Origin: Luteibaculum oceani
GTDB lineage: Bacteria; Bacteroidota; Bacteroidia; Flavobacteriales_D; Luteibaculaceae
Direction of reading: 5' to 3'
DNA: 64,000 bases
NCBI RefSeq assembly: GCF_007995015.1
Contig: NZ_VORB01000008.1
Coordinates: 100,265-164,264 of the forward strand
Shown: positions 36,507 to 46,879 of the stretch, in pieces
Layout: each line of letters starts with the position of its first letter
Position numbering within the stretch: the stretch's first letter is position 1
The notes under the pieces: generated by a model
The model's database searches: none
Told to the model about the DNA's origin: nothing
The model's input: the letters and a program-made list of their open reading frames with translations, nothing else
Program-made: the position numbers and the translations under genes

Positions 36507-38698
36507 TGAATATTTTCAGCTGGATTCGATTATTTATTAGGCAGTGGAAATACACCATTCTTATGCCGCTAATTGCCGCGGTGCTTACTGTTTATTTTAC
36601 ACGCGACATCGAGCGCACTTATAAAACCAATACGCTTATTTACACAGCTGTTGGTTCTGGTTACGACGTATTATCCGACCCTATGTCCAAAGTAGACCGC
36701 TTTGGAACCATGCTAAATTTCGACAACTTAATTGCATCTATCAACTCGAGAACCTGTTTAGAAAATACTGCTCTAAACCTATTAGCATGGAGGTTAACCA
36801 CCGGAGAATCCTATAATACAAGAGCATGGAATCAAGAGGAACAACTGTTGGTTAAAAGCCTTAGTGAAGACATCTTAAAAAAAGCCCGTGAATTCTCTCA
36901 GGAAGAAATGGCGGACTATTTATTAAACGCCTATCAAAATAATTTAGACCCCCAACTAGTTAAGTTTGTGGAGTCGGTACCCAGTAATTACAACATAGAC
37001 AAAATCCGTTCTACCCTTAAGGTTAAGCAAAAGATGAGTTCGGATATGTTGGAGCTCATTTTCGAATCGAATATTCCCGTTGTAGCCAAAAAAACACTCG
37101 ACTATCTCGTTATTTCCTTCAGAAACACCTACCTAGGAATTAAAAATGCAGAAGCTCAAAGTGTGGTAGATTACTATGAGCAGGAACTAAATAAGGTTAG
37201 CAATAGATTAAAACTTTCGGAGGAACGACTTAAAAACTACAAGTCTCAGAACAAAATCATCGATTTTAATGAGCAAACCAAAAGCATAGCCAACGAAAAA
37301 GAAGAGGCACAAGCGGAGTTATATAATCAACAAAGTCAAAAGGAGGCAGCACTAAGAGCCTTACAAAAAATTGAATCGAGAATTAACAATCAGCAACCCT
37401 TATATCTATTCAATAAAAAGCTGACGCCAATTTCAGAACAACTCTCCAGTTTAGACGCAAAAATCGCCTCACTAGAAATGATTGGCGACACATCCAATAC
37501 TCGTTATCGAAGTTTAAAGAAAGAATACCGCGACCTTAAATCTAAATCCAAAGAACAACTTAAAACCTTCAATTCTGGAGTAGGCTCTGGAATGACTCCG
37601 CCAGAATTAATGAACACTTGGTTGGAAACCACCCTTGAACTTAACAGAGCGGAAGCCAAAATCAAAGTTATCCAGAACAGAATTAAGAGTTTTGAAAAAA
37701 CCTTTGAAGACTTTGGTCCAAAGGGTACTGTTATTAAACAATTGGAAAGGGATGCAGAACTTGCTGAAAAAGAATACGCAGCAGTTCTACAATCCTATCA
37801 AACAGCAGTATTAAAGTTAAAAGACACCCAATTAACCAATGCACTTAGCATTGTAGATCCCCCATTTGTACCGCAAAATGCACAACCATCTCCAAGAATG
37901 AAGCTGGTTATTCTTGCGGCCCTTGTAACCTTCATCCTTTTTGGGTCTATACTAATTATAGTAACCTACCTAGATAACTCTATTAAGAGCATTGATAGAA
38001 TTAAGCAGTTTACCAACAACGAGGTAATTGCCGCTGTTCCACACTATAATTACGATACCAACGAAATAGACTGGGAAGAATTAAAATCCAATCAAAAGCT
38101 GAATATTGGAAACTCCATCCTCGCTTATTTTGCTCAGCACCCTGTATCCTCTACCAAAACAAAATTCATTGGTATTACAAGTAATCATGAATCTGAAGGG
38201 AAACACTTTGTTGCTGAAATGCTTTGCGATGAATTAGATCGCTTAATGTTTAATTACAAATGTTATTCCCCCAAGCCGGGTAAAAAGTTCGTTCAATACA
38301 ACAAAGACTTACTTTTTAATTTCCTCACCTTTTCATCGGAACAAACTGCAAGTTTAAACAGAGTTAGAAAAAAGCTTGCGGAGAAATTGCAGCTATCTGG
38401 AACGGAGGATTTTGTAATATTTATTTTCCCCGCTTTTGTATCCAGCGAAATTCCACTTCCCCTTTTAAATGATTTGGATATCCAGTTAAAAGTAGTGGAT
38501 GCCACGAGGGAATGGACAAAAAGTGACGATTACCTTCACAACCTTAACTCTGCGCCAGGCGACAGACAAGGAATGCAGATTATCCTTAATAATATGAACC
38601 CTTGGGAGGTTGAGGAGATTTATGGCGAAATCCCAAGAAAACGTTCCTGGATTAGACGTACGACCAAAAAATTGTTTGGGAAACTCATTAAGAAGTAA
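36506..38698 (+). CDS. Wzz-type chain-length protein with a degenerate kinase domain
   Basis: This 730-residue inner-membrane protein has an N-terminal membrane segment (about 15-30), a long periplasmic coiled coil (about 210-440) and a second membrane segment near 470-490 (LVILAALVTFILFGSILII), the topology of Wzz/GumC proteins that set polymer length. After it lies a cytoplasmic domain like a bacterial tyrosine kinase in which the P-loop reads GITSNHESEGKH (556-567), with His in place of Ser/Thr, and no tyrosine cluster. The kinase is therefore probably inactive. Confidence 0.85.
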   Translation: MNIFSWIRLFIRQWKYTILMPLIAAVLTVYFTRDIERTYKTNTLIYTAVGSGYDVLSDPMSKVDRFGTMLNFDNLIASINSRTCLENTALNLLAWRLTTGESYNTRAWNQEEQLLVKSLSEDILKKAREFSQEEMADYLLNAYQNNLDPQLVKFVESVPSNYNIDKIRSTLKVKQKMSSDMLELIFESNIPVVAKKTLDYLVISFRNTYLGIKNAEAQSVVDYYEQELNKVSNRLKLSEERLKNYKSQNKIIDFNEQTKSIANEKEEAQAELYNQQSQKEAALRALQKIESRINNQQPLYLFNKKLTPISEQLSSLDAKIASLEMIGDTSNTRYRSLKKEYRDLKSKSKEQLKTFNSGVGSGMTPPELMNTWLETTLELNRAEAKIKVIQNRIKSFEKTFEDFGPKGTVIKQLERDAELAEKEYAAVLQSYQTAVLKLKDTQLTNALSIVDPPFVPQNAQPSPRMKLVILAALVTFILFGSILIIVTYLDNSIKSIDRIKQFTNNEVIAAVPHYNYDTNEIDWEELKSNQKLNIGNSILAYFAQHPVSSTKTKFIGITSNHESEGKHFVAEMLCDELDRLMFNYKCYSPKPGKKFVQYNKDLLFNFLTFSSEQTASLNRVRKKLAEKLQLSGTEDFVIFIFPAFVSSEIPLPLLNDLDIQLKVVDATREWTKSDDYLHNLNSAPGDRQGMQIILNNMNPWEVEEIYGEIPRKRSWIRRTTKKLFGKLIKK

Positions 38699-38706
38699 AA
38701 TCATAA

Positions 38707-40137
38707 ATGTCGGCAACCGACTCTACATTTAAGCGCTTGGTTTTAATGCTCGGAGCATTAATCCTTGCCCTTATTGTATCTCTTTGTATAACCAAGTTTG
38801 GTGTAACTCCAGCCGTAGCATTAATGGCCATTCCTATTGGCCTTATTTATGTTTATTGGGTAGTACAAAAACCCATGATTGGTGTTTATTCTACTCTAAT
38901 AATTGCCTTCTTTTGCTTAGGCCTTGCTCGCTACAAGGACGGAACTTGGGGATTACTAATAGACGGAACCGTCGCACTGACATTAGTAGCGACTTTACTG
39001 AACACCAGAATAGACAAGTCTTTATCAAAACTTTCCAATGTTGGCTTTGCTACTACCGCAATATGGTTTATTGCCACCTTCTTAGAACTATTTAACCCAA
39101 TTGCACCAACCATGGCTGCATGGTTTTATGCAGTTAGAGGGGTGTCTCTTTACGCAATATTATTTCTTCCTGCCTGTCTGTGGTTACTTCAAGACGAAAA
39201 GAACATAAAGGGGATAATTGCAGCATGGTTAATTTTAGCAACCCTCGGAGCATTATGGGGTATCAAGCAAAAATATATTGGATTAGATTGGGCCGAAACC
39301 GCTTGGATTAATGGACCCAATGGTAAAACCCACATGCTTAGGGGTAAACTGCGGGTTTTCTCTTTCTTTTCAGACTCCGGCCAATATTCTGCCGTAATGT
39401 GTCATGCTTCATTGGTAGCTTTTATTTTATTTACCGGTCCTTTTTCTAAGCAGAAAAAAGCAATTTTCCTTGCTATCGCTTTAGTAACCTTTTATGGATT
39501 AGTAATCAGTGGAACCAGGGGTGCTTTTGCAGTGGCAGCCGGAGGTGGATTATTGTATTTATTAATCATTAGAAACTTTAGACTATTTGCCGCCGGGTTA
39601 AGTGGCATGATATTATTCTTTTGCTTTCTAAAGTTTACTTCTATTGGTTCTGGTATATACGACATTCAGCGAATGCGAACCGCCTTGGACCCTAATAACC
39701 CTTCGCTTCAAGTAAGAATTGAAAATCAAAAACTGTTAGCCGCATACTTAGTAGACAAACCCTTTGGAAAAGGAATAGGATCTGGAGGTTCTTGGGCGAA
39801 ACGATTTGCTCCCAACTCATTTCTAGCAGATGTTCCCCTAGACTCGTGGTACGTTAAAATTTGGGTTGAAACAGGTGTCGTTGGCCTTGCGCTACATATA
39901 TTCCTAATCCTAGTGGTAACCTTTTATGGGGCCCGGCGAGTCTACCTTATGGACCCCTCCCCTTACCGAACCATTTTAAATGCCATGGTATCAGGATATT
40001 TCGGGATAGCTGTGGCCAGTTATGGTAATCAAATCTACGGCCAAGCACCTACTGGAATTATCATTATTATTAGCATCGCAATATTATCAACTGACATCAC
40101 TAAAAATAAAGAGATTGCTATCCGTAATAATCATTAA
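38707..40137 (+). CDS. O-antigen ligase/polymerase-like (Wzy) membrane protein
   Basis: This 476-residue protein has about ten to twelve hydrophobic segments and a large periplasmic loop typical of Wzy/WaaL: FSFFSDSGQYSAVMCH and GTRGAFAVAAGGG, followed by the pair of loops with GKGIGSGGSWAKRF. In a Wzy pathway it would join repeat units on the lipid carrier. It starts eight bases after the Wzz-like gene and overlaps the next glycosyltransferase by about 23 bases. Confidence 0.85.
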   Translation: MSATDSTFKRLVLMLGALILALIVSLCITKFGVTPAVALMAIPIGLIYVYWVVQKPMIGVYSTLIIAFFCLGLARYKDGTWGLLIDGTVALTLVATLLNTRIDKSLSKLSNVGFATTAIWFIATFLELFNPIAPTMAAWFYAVRGVSLYAILFLPACLWLLQDEKNIKGIIAAWLILATLGALWGIKQKYIGLDWAETAWINGPNGKTHMLRGKLRVFSFFSDSGQYSAVMCHASLVAFILFTGPFSKQKKAIFLAIALVTFYGLVISGTRGAFAVAAGGGLLYLLIIRNFRLFAAGLSGMILFFCFLKFTSIGSGIYDIQRMRTALDPNNPSLQVRIENQKLLAAYLVDKPFGKGIGSGGSWAKRFAPNSFLADVPLDSWYVKIWVETGVVGLALHIFLILVVTFYGARRVYLMDPSPYRTILNAMVSGYFGIAVASYGNQIYGQAPTGIIIIISIAILSTDITKNKEIAIRNNH

Positions 40138-40993
40138 TTACAACACCTGGGATTTAACCCTAAAATTGGCACAGTCGATATTAGATCGGAATGAAATTTC
40201 TGATACGGAGGTAATTATAGTGGATAATTTATCTGACGAAAAGATGCCGGACAGCATCCAAGATTCTGAATGTCTAAAAATTGTTTTCAGCAAAACGAAT
40301 TCAGGATTCGCAGGTGGAATTAATCAGGGAGCCGCAATTGCTAAACATCCCCATATCTGTGTCCTCAATAGTGATGTTAGCCTTAAGGATGATGAGCCAT
40401 TTTTTGGACCACTTCTTAAGACTTTGAGGGATGGAAAGGTTGCACTAGTCTCTCCAAAAATTATTTACACCAACGACTTAAAAATTCAATTTGCTGGTTT
40501 CACTCCTATTAATCCATACACTGGAAGAGGTTTCGCTATTGGCTATAATGAAATTGACCGAGGACAGTATAATATAGCCCGCAAAATGCCCAGAGCTCAC
40601 GGTGCGGCTATGATGTTTAAAAAATCTGTTTGGGAGGAAACCAATGGTATAGCTGAAAAGTATTTTCTCTATTACGAGGAAATGGATTTTTCGGCCAAAC
40701 TATTAAAGGCTGGATACGAAATTTGGTATCAACCGAAGAGCACGGCCTACCATATAGGCTCCTTTACCATGGATAACAACGAAACCCCAAAAACCTTTTA
40801 CTTAAACAGAAATAGAATATGGTATTTGAGAAATAACACTTCCACTACCCACTTATTAATTTCTATACCCTACCTTTTCGTAACGGGTATGATTAGAGGA
40901 TTTTTAGCACTTTTAAATGGTCGAATTAAAAAAGCCGACTATATTTTTACGGGTACTTTTAAAGGAATTTTCTCAAAATGGAGCTCTTACTAA
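40115..40993 (+). CDS. Family 2 glycosyltransferase (rhamnosyltransferase-like)
   Basis: I start this at the TTG at 40115, giving MLSVIIINYNTWDL. An ATG at 40022 in the same frame would lie deep in the previous gene. The 292-residue enzyme shows the GT2 nucleotide-sugar site (VIIVDN), the motif SGFAGGINQGA, the metal-binding VLNSDVSL and FLYYEEMDFSAKL. These resemble dTDP-rhamnosyl and related transferases. It probably adds a sugar to the lipid-linked repeat unit. Confidence 0.85.
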   Translation: MLSVIIINYNTWDLTLKLAQSILDRNEISDTEVIIVDNLSDEKMPDSIQDSECLKIVFSKTNSGFAGGINQGAAIAKHPHICVLNSDVSLKDDEPFFGPLLKTLRDGKVALVSPKIIYTNDLKIQFAGFTPINPYTGRGFAIGYNEIDRGQYNIARKMPRAHGAAMMFKKSVWEETNGIAEKYFLYYEEMDFSAKLLKAGYEIWYQPKSTAYHIGSFTMDNNETPKTFYLNRNRIWYLRNNTSTTHLLISIPYLFVTGMIRGFLALLNGRIKKADYIFTGTFKGIFSKWSSY

Positions 40994-42177
40994 TAATAGC
41001 CACTTCCATAACAACGCTGATATTGATTTGGTGCCTTGCTTGCAGTTTGTATCTATTGCTCCTCAGTCTCGGAAATTCCTACCCCAGAAGAAAAAAAGTA
41101 TTTAAAAAGGCCGATAAACCGATTAAAAAAATTCATTTCCTGATTCCTGCGTATAAAAACGATGCTGTACTTATAAAGTCGGTAGAAAAGAATTTTAACA
41201 TTCTATCCAAACTTACCCTTGATTGGGAATATGTGGTTCTTGGGGATCAGTTAGAAAATGAGACCAAATCTCAGCTGAAATCCCTTGGGGTAGTACTCTT
41301 TGATGTACAACTAGAAAACCCAACCAAATCGAGAGCAATAAATCAATGGTTAGAAAAAACAGAGCTTGAGCAGGGAAGCTTTATCTTTTTGCTGGATGTA
41401 GACAATCACTTAGTAGAACAAAACCTCCATGATTTTTTACTAAGTGTTGACAGGGAAGGTGCAGATTGGTACCAGTTTATGCGAACTGCTGCAAATCAAA
41501 ATAGTGACATCGCAAGCTTAGACGCCTGGAGCGAAATGGTGAATAACAAATGGTTTAGAACAGGAGCGCAAAAGCTAGGTATTCGCCCCGCTTTAATTGG
41601 ATCGGGAATGCTTGCCCCAGCAGATTCATTTGAAAACATACATGCTAAAATAGACGTTACTGGAGGATTTGATAAGTGGGTGGAGCACTATCTTATTAAG
41701 CAACGAATTCCGTTGGTATACTTACCTGAGCTGCAAGTTTTAGATCAAAAAACGTCCAATATAGATGCTTTGCAAAAGCAAAGAACCAGATGGGTTTCCG
41801 CCCAATTTGAAACGGCTAAAAGCCTTTTCGCAGAACTTTTAAAAGCACTCATTAGTCTACGGATTACTGACTTCCTTAAATACGCACAGCTGTATCTTAT
41901 CCCTAGAGTTCTTCATATATTTTTAAGTGTCGCGCTACTATTCAGCTTCTTTTTAAATGAAAATTTAGGTCTACTAGCACTGGTTAATCTCACCGCCCTG
42001 CTATTAGCTATTTTCTGGGTTACTCCTATTAGTTGGTTTCCAAAAATTGCAATGGCGGTGGTTAAAAATGGCTCGAGGATAATATGGAACTACCTTTCGA
42101 TGGGTAAAGATTTTAAAAAGGCAAAGGAAAAATTCTTAGTTACCGACCATGGAAACAGTGAAGACAATAGCAATTGA
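40978..42177 (+). CDS. Membrane-bound family 2 glycosyltransferase
   Basis: This 399-residue protein has a hydrophobic N-terminal segment (LLIIATSITTLILIWCLAC), a GT-A domain (IHFLIPAYKNDA, LLDVDNHL with the DxD site), a QxxRW-type motif (QRTRW) and two or three C-terminal membrane segments. This form is typical of processive or membrane-bound GT2 enzymes. The start overlaps the previous gene by 16 bases and its end overlaps the next by 29. Confidence 0.85.
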   Translation: MELLLIIATSITTLILIWCLACSLYLLLLSLGNSYPRRKKVFKKADKPIKKIHFLIPAYKNDAVLIKSVEKNFNILSKLTLDWEYVVLGDQLENETKSQLKSLGVVLFDVQLENPTKSRAINQWLEKTELEQGSFIFLLDVDNHLVEQNLHDFLLSVDREGADWYQFMRTAANQNSDIASLDAWSEMVNNKWFRTGAQKLGIRPALIGSGMLAPADSFENIHAKIDVTGGFDKWVEHYLIKQRIPLVYLPELQVLDQKTSNIDALQKQRTRWVSAQFETAKSLFAELLKALISLRITDFLKYAQLYLIPRVLHIFLSVALLFSFFLNENLGLLALVNLTALLLAIFWVTPISWFPKIAMAVVKNGSRIIWNYLSMGKDFKKAKEKFLVTDHGNSEDNSN

Positions 42178-43294
42178 AGCACAACGTGTAACCCGTGCCA
42201 AGAAACATGGCATGGATTTCGTTGCGCTTAACTACATTAATGCTTTGGGTAAAAACTACCCCAATCATAAGTTTATTGTTTTCACTAAAAAGGGTGACGA
42301 TGACAAAATCATACCCCATTTACCTAACCTCAGAATTATCTACATTCCCAATTTACCGTATCCAATTTGGGAACAAATAGCTCTACCCTACTACTGTAAA
42401 AAATTTAAGGTTGATGTGCTGCACTGCACCTCCAATACCGCGCCAATTTTCCTAAAAAGCAAGCTGGTACTTACCCTACACGATATCATCTTTATGGAAT
42501 CAAACCCCTTAAAGGATGGTAGTTTATATCAGAGATTCGGTAATCTATACCGCAGGTGGATAGTACCCAACCTCGTAAAGAAAGCTAAAAGCATTATTAC
42601 GGTAAGTAATTACGAAAAGGAGAATATTAAACGCCGTTGGCCAAAACACGAGGATAAAATAGAAACTGTTTACAACGCTGTTAACGATCATTTTTGGTCT
42701 TTTCCTTCAAATGAGGAGATTAACAAGGCCAAGGAGCTATACCAATTACCCGACCGGTATTTTGTATTTCTGGGGAATACAGACCCTAAAAAAAATGTAA
42801 GTAACCTTTTCAAGGCTTTCTACAATTTATGGAAAGACTTTGGAGACAAAACACCCAAGCTAGTAGTACCCGACTATCCTGCGTCTTGGTTAAATGAGTG
42901 GTTTCTAGAAAATGGAGCGGACCAAAATTTTAAAGACTTCATTTTTTGTTCCTCCTACATCCACAATAAAGATTTACAATGCATTTTAACCAATGCCATT
43001 GCTTTTTTATATCCGTCAAAAAGGGAGAGCTTCGGCATCCCCATTTTGGAGGGATTCCTTTCTAAAGTTCCAGTAATTACAAGCGGTGTAGCAGCCATGC
43101 CCGAAGTGGCTGGAGATGCCGCAATTCTTGTTGACCCTCTTAAACCAGAGGATATCAAAAAAGCTTTAATACAAGTTTTAAATCAAAGCTCAGAAGAACG
43201 GGAAACGATTGTTGAGCAAGGCTATTTGAGAGCCCACCAATTTAACTGGGACAGCAGCGCCAAACAACTTATGGCGATTTACAAACGAGTTTAA
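42149..43294 (+). CDS. Family 4 (GT-B) glycosyltransferase
   Basis: This 381-residue GT-B enzyme has the GT4 C-terminal signature PSKRESFGIPILEGF (EX7E motif), with AKSIITVSNYEKENI in the middle and a typical N-terminal Rossmann half. It uses a nucleotide sugar and probably adds a residue to the polysaccharide repeat unit. It is the last gene of the forward run and ends one base short of the convergent methyltransferase. Confidence 0.88.
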   Translation: METVKTIAIEAQRVTRAKKHGMDFVALNYINALGKNYPNHKFIVFTKKGDDDKIIPHLPNLRIIYIPNLPYPIWEQIALPYYCKKFKVDVLHCTSNTAPIFLKSKLVLTLHDIIFMESNPLKDGSLYQRFGNLYRRWIVPNLVKKAKSIITVSNYEKENIKRRWPKHEDKIETVYNAVNDHFWSFPSNEEINKAKELYQLPDRYFVFLGNTDPKKNVSNLFKAFYNLWKDFGDKTPKLVVPDYPASWLNEWFLENGADQNFKDFIFCSSYIHNKDLQCILTNAIAFLYPSKRESFGIPILEGFLSKVPVITSGVAAMPEVAGDAAILVDPLKPEDIKKALIQVLNQSSEERETIVEQGYLRAHQFNWDSSAKQLMAIYKRV

Positions 43295-43295
43295 A

Positions 43296-44120
43296 TTATT
43301 TTTTCCAAGCGGTATTCCAACCACTTGCCTTTTCGTTTGGAAGTTGATCTGCCCGAAGACAGTCTTTAGCTTTCTTTTCCATGTTGGATTTATGCCATAA
43401 GGATTGTGGAAAAGCCTTTTCCACATAATTAGCATTACCAAATTCAATAAGCTTTAACGCTCCTCCTTGTTTCACAACCTCTATTAATTCATCCTTTCTA
43501 AAGAATTGAATATGTGTAAGATCTGGGTTAGAACTTTGAGCCGTAGCTCCCCTGTAACCCATTAGCCTTTTTACCATAGCTATAATCCTTCCAAAACCTA
43601 ATTTGTATAGTTTCTGAACGGGTTTTGTAACAGTAACCTCCCTTGGACCGAACCCATTTGGAGTGGTAACAATCAATTTTCCTGTCTTTGAAAGGAATGG
43701 AAATAAATGTTTCACCATTTCCGTTGGCTGCTCCAAGTGTTCTAAAACTTCGGAGCAAACAATAAGATCAAAATGTTCAGGTGAAAAAAACTTACCCAAC
43801 TCAGCAACATCCAATACCTTAAAATTGGCCAACTCTCCGTAATGTTCATTAGCCGTAGCAATACTTTGCGCATCGATATCAATTCCAGTCACTTCGCACC
43901 CCAAACGCGCTAAACCAATACTAATATGACCATTACCGCAGCCTACGTCGAGAACCTTGGGTACTGAAAGGTTTAGCTCCTTAACGTGATCTGCAATGAA
44001 AAGGAAGCGTTTTATATCCTCTGGCTCGTTATAATCCGTTAGAATTTGGATACGCGGGTCTAGCAAATCTTCTACTGATTTAGCCCTTGAAATTTCGCCA
44101 ATACTTATAAAATCCGTCAT
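43296..44120 (-). CDS. Class I SAM-dependent methyltransferase (UbiG-like)
   Basis: This 274-residue protein has the SAM site VLDVGCGNGHISIGLARLG (about 59-77) and the second motif SEVLEHLEQP. In polysaccharide loci such enzymes often methylate sugars. It is the only gene of the locus on the minus strand and faces the forward genes on both sides, so it needs its own promoter, which I did not identify. Confidence 0.88.
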   Translation of the reverse strand: MTDFISIGEISRAKSVEDLLDPRIQILTDYNEPEDIKRFLFIADHVKELNLSVPKVLDVGCGNGHISIGLARLGCEVTGIDIDAQSIATANEHYGELANFKVLDVAELGKFFSPEHFDLIVCSEVLEHLEQPTEMVKHLFPFLSKTGKLIVTTPNGFGPREVTVTKPVQKLYKLGFGRIIAMVKRLMGYRGATAQSSNPDLTHIQFFRKDELIEVVKQGGALKLIEFGNANYVEKAFPQSLWHKSNMEKKAKDCLRADQLPNEKASGWNTAWKK

Positions 44121-44139
44121 GGTTTTAATTTGAGGGTAT

Positions 44140-45318
44140 ATGTTGCTTTATTTGCAACAAATAAAATATTTCATCTTGGATTGGTTCCTGATTTTATCAT
44201 TTTCTATCATTTTATTTGGGTATGGATTGTACGCCCTTCCTCTTCCAAGGAGAAAAAAACTCTCTGATACCATCCCTAGGGAATGGCCAGCAGTGTCTTT
44301 TATCATCCCGGCCTATAACGAACAAGATTTTCTCCAAGACAAAATAAATAACACCCTTTCTTGTGATTATCCAACTGATAAATTAGAGATTATTATTGCT
44401 GCTGATGGTAGCAATGATGATAGCGAAACAATAGTAGGTGGTTTTAAAGTTCGCTACGAGAATAACGGAAGTAGAAAAGGTAAAGGTGCTGCCATGAATA
44501 GAGCTGCACAATACGCTAGTCACGATATTTTAATTTTTTCCGATGCAAACGCCATGCTCAATAAAGGGGCTATCAAAGAAATTGTGTTACCTCTTCTTTC
44601 CGATGAGTACGCCATGAGCAGCGGCGAGAAAAAAGTGATTAAAAAGTCTGAAGCCGAAAACGCCTCAGCAGGTGAAGGACTGTACTGGAAATATGAATCC
44701 TACTTAAAGAAGAGGGATGATGAATTCCACACCCTGGTGGCGGCAGTTGGGGAACTTTTTGCCATCAAAAAAGAAAATTTCACCACCATTCCCGAAAATG
44801 TTCTTCTAGACGATTTTTTCGAAGCCGCAAGCGTTCTGTTACAAGGAAAAAAAATAAGTTACGTACCAAAAGCTCTAGCAACCGAGTTTGGCTCCCTTAA
44901 TTTTAAGGAAGAAATAAAACGAAAAATAAGAATTGCGGCAGGTGGATACCAGAGTATGGCTATGTTTAAAGACTTATTCAACCCAATTCGAGACTGGAAA
45001 GTGTGCTATCTTTTTATTGCCCACCGTGTATTGAGATGGACTATTATCCCCCTTCTTTATTTCCTCCTCCCTTGTTACATCATTTATCAAGCTGTTGTAA
45101 GCCCTAATCTTGTTTATATCACTTTAGCTGTTGCCTCTGTTGCTTATTTCATCGCATCACTTTTTGGATTATTTATCAATATCGCTAATCGAAAAGCTCC
45201 TTTTTTCTTGAATATTCCCTTTTATATTTCGTTAATGAATTACTGCGCGTTGCACGGAGCTTTTCGTTATATAAATGGAATACAGAGTGGCGCCTGGGAA
45301 AAAGTGAAAAGATCATAG
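44140..45318 (+). CDS. Membrane-bound family 2 glycosyltransferase
   Basis: This 392-residue protein has an N-terminal membrane segment (about 12-32), a GT-A domain (VSFIIPAYNEQDFL, IIIAADGSNDDS, FSDANAML with the metal site, LLDDFFEAASVL) and three C-terminal membrane segments. The usual QxxRW site is replaced by a KRKIRIAAGGYQSM stretch. It overlaps the beta-helix gene by one base, so the two are probably co-translated. Confidence 0.88.
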   Translation: MLLYLQQIKYFILDWFLILSFSIILFGYGLYALPLPRRKKLSDTIPREWPAVSFIIPAYNEQDFLQDKINNTLSCDYPTDKLEIIIAADGSNDDSETIVGGFKVRYENNGSRKGKGAAMNRAAQYASHDILIFSDANAMLNKGAIKEIVLPLLSDEYAMSSGEKKVIKKSEAENASAGEGLYWKYESYLKKRDDEFHTLVAAVGELFAIKKENFTTIPENVLLDDFFEAASVLLQGKKISYVPKALATEFGSLNFKEEIKRKIRIAAGGYQSMAMFKDLFNPIRDWKVCYLFIAHRVLRWTIIPLLYFLLPCYIIYQAVVSPNLVYITLAVASVAYFIASLFGLFINIANRKAPFFLNIPFYISLMNYCALHGAFRYINGIQSGAWEKVKRS

Positions 45319-46850
45319 TGAAGAACCTATTATTTTACCTATTTACACTTAGCACCTTTTACACCCTACAAGCGGAAACATATTTGCTTCCAAATGGGGA
45401 ACAAATTCTTGACGGAAAGGATAATTATAATTTCATCCTTCCCGGGGACAGCATTATATTACAGGGTAGTGCAAGCTTTTTAATTATCAGAAACTTTGCG
45501 GGCACCAAAGAGGCTCCCATTGTATTTACCAACCAAAAGGGATCTGTATTTAACATTGCCAGTGAAATTGGTTTTGGAGTAAGCATTCAAAATTCTAAAC
45601 ACGTTATCCTAAGCGGGCAAAAGGTTGGAGAATTGCATGGCATCAAAGTAGCGGTTCCGAATGGTTCGGGAATTGGGGTTGGATACCTCTCCGAAGAGTG
45701 GGAATTGAATGGTATTGAAGTTGGTCCAACCAAATCTCCAGGCATTCTTGCCAAAACTGACCCCAATTGCGACTTTAATTCCACACGAGAAAAGTTTGTT
45801 CAATCTGGTGGTAAAATTCTCAATTGCTTTATTCACGACACAGGTACCGAGGGCATTTATTTTGGAAGCACTGCGTATAATGGACTTAAGGTTAACTGCA
45901 ACGGAAAGGACACCACATTGATGCCTCATTTTATTTTAAACGGTGAGATTGCGTACAATACAGTTGTCAATTCAGGTTGGGATGGAATACAAATGTCATC
46001 AACCCTCAATGGAAAAGTACACCATAACACCGTTTTATCCGATAGTAGATCAAACCAATCATTTCAGAAAAACGGGATTATAACGGGCCGTGGATTTAGT
46101 GGAGAAGTGTACTCCAATATAGTCCTAAATGGAGAGGGTAATGGGATTTTCTCTATGGGAAGAGATTCTCTCTTTTACGAAAACAACATCATTTTTAACC
46201 CAGGATATTCGAGTAGAAATGGAGGGCAATTTGGCATCTATGTGAGTATAGATCATGGCGAAGCGAAATACCTTCAGGTCAATAACAATTTAATCGCTAA
46301 CCCTAGGTTTCAGGCTTTTCATTGCATCCTAGGCAGCGATTTATCAGATGCTATCTTCGTAAATAATATTATCAGTTACAACGACTCATTACATGGCAAA
46401 AAAATAGAGGATATTATTTCCACCCCTCGAGCACCTTTAACCCTCAATGCAACCAATCATATTACTGAGGAGAACAACCTATATAACTATTACTACTTAA
46501 ACGACAGCTTGGATCAAAGGCAAAATGGGTTTACAGTAAACCAAGGGACTCCACTTTCCTTGCACAACCCCTTGGATTATTACGACAGAAATAGAATTGA
46601 TATTAGCGGGAAAATTGATATTGGACCCTTTGAGTACCATCCCACTACATCCATAATTAAAAAAGGTGAAATAGACCGTCAATGCATTTCGGCATTGATC
46701 CAAGAATTAAAAAAGGGTAGCGCCCAGCTTCTCATTTACCATATAGATGGAAAAAATTATACAGGCTATCCCGTGGAAGAACTGAAAAAAGGAATTTATA
46801 TACTTACCAATATAGAAACCGGTTGTTCTGCGGTAATAAACAATCGCTAA
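45318..46850 (+). CDS. Secreted right-handed beta-helix protein
   Basis: This 510-residue protein starts at GTG, overlapping the previous stop, and has a signal peptide (LLFYLFTLSTFYTLQAE). The body shows short repeats with Asn/Gly turns (NGEIAYNTVVNSGWDGIQM, ENNIIFNPGYSS), typical of parallel beta-helix carbohydrate-active proteins. The end (LKKGIYILTN) faintly resembles a type IX sorting tail. It could modify or bind the polysaccharide made by the locus. No catalytic residues could be assigned. Confidence 0.8.
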   Translation: MKNLLFYLFTLSTFYTLQAETYLLPNGEQILDGKDNYNFILPGDSIILQGSASFLIIRNFAGTKEAPIVFTNQKGSVFNIASEIGFGVSIQNSKHVILSGQKVGELHGIKVAVPNGSGIGVGYLSEEWELNGIEVGPTKSPGILAKTDPNCDFNSTREKFVQSGGKILNCFIHDTGTEGIYFGSTAYNGLKVNCNGKDTTLMPHFILNGEIAYNTVVNSGWDGIQMSSTLNGKVHHNTVLSDSRSNQSFQKNGIITGRGFSGEVYSNIVLNGEGNGIFSMGRDSLFYENNIIFNPGYSSRNGGQFGIYVSIDHGEAKYLQVNNNLIANPRFQAFHCILGSDLSDAIFVNNIISYNDSLHGKKIEDIISTPRAPLTLNATNHITEENNLYNYYYLNDSLDQRQNGFTVNQGTPLSLHNPLDYYDRNRIDISGKIDIGPFEYHPTTSIIKKGEIDRQCISALIQELKKGSAQLLIYHIDGKNYTGYPVEELKKGIYILTNIETGCSAVINNR

Positions 46851-46879
46851 AGTTTCGGGTTGAACAAAAAAAAGGACAG

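Noticed and set aside
46497..46703. Open frame antisense to the beta-helix gene
   Set aside because: It lies wholly within a well-supported coding gene and has no support of its own.
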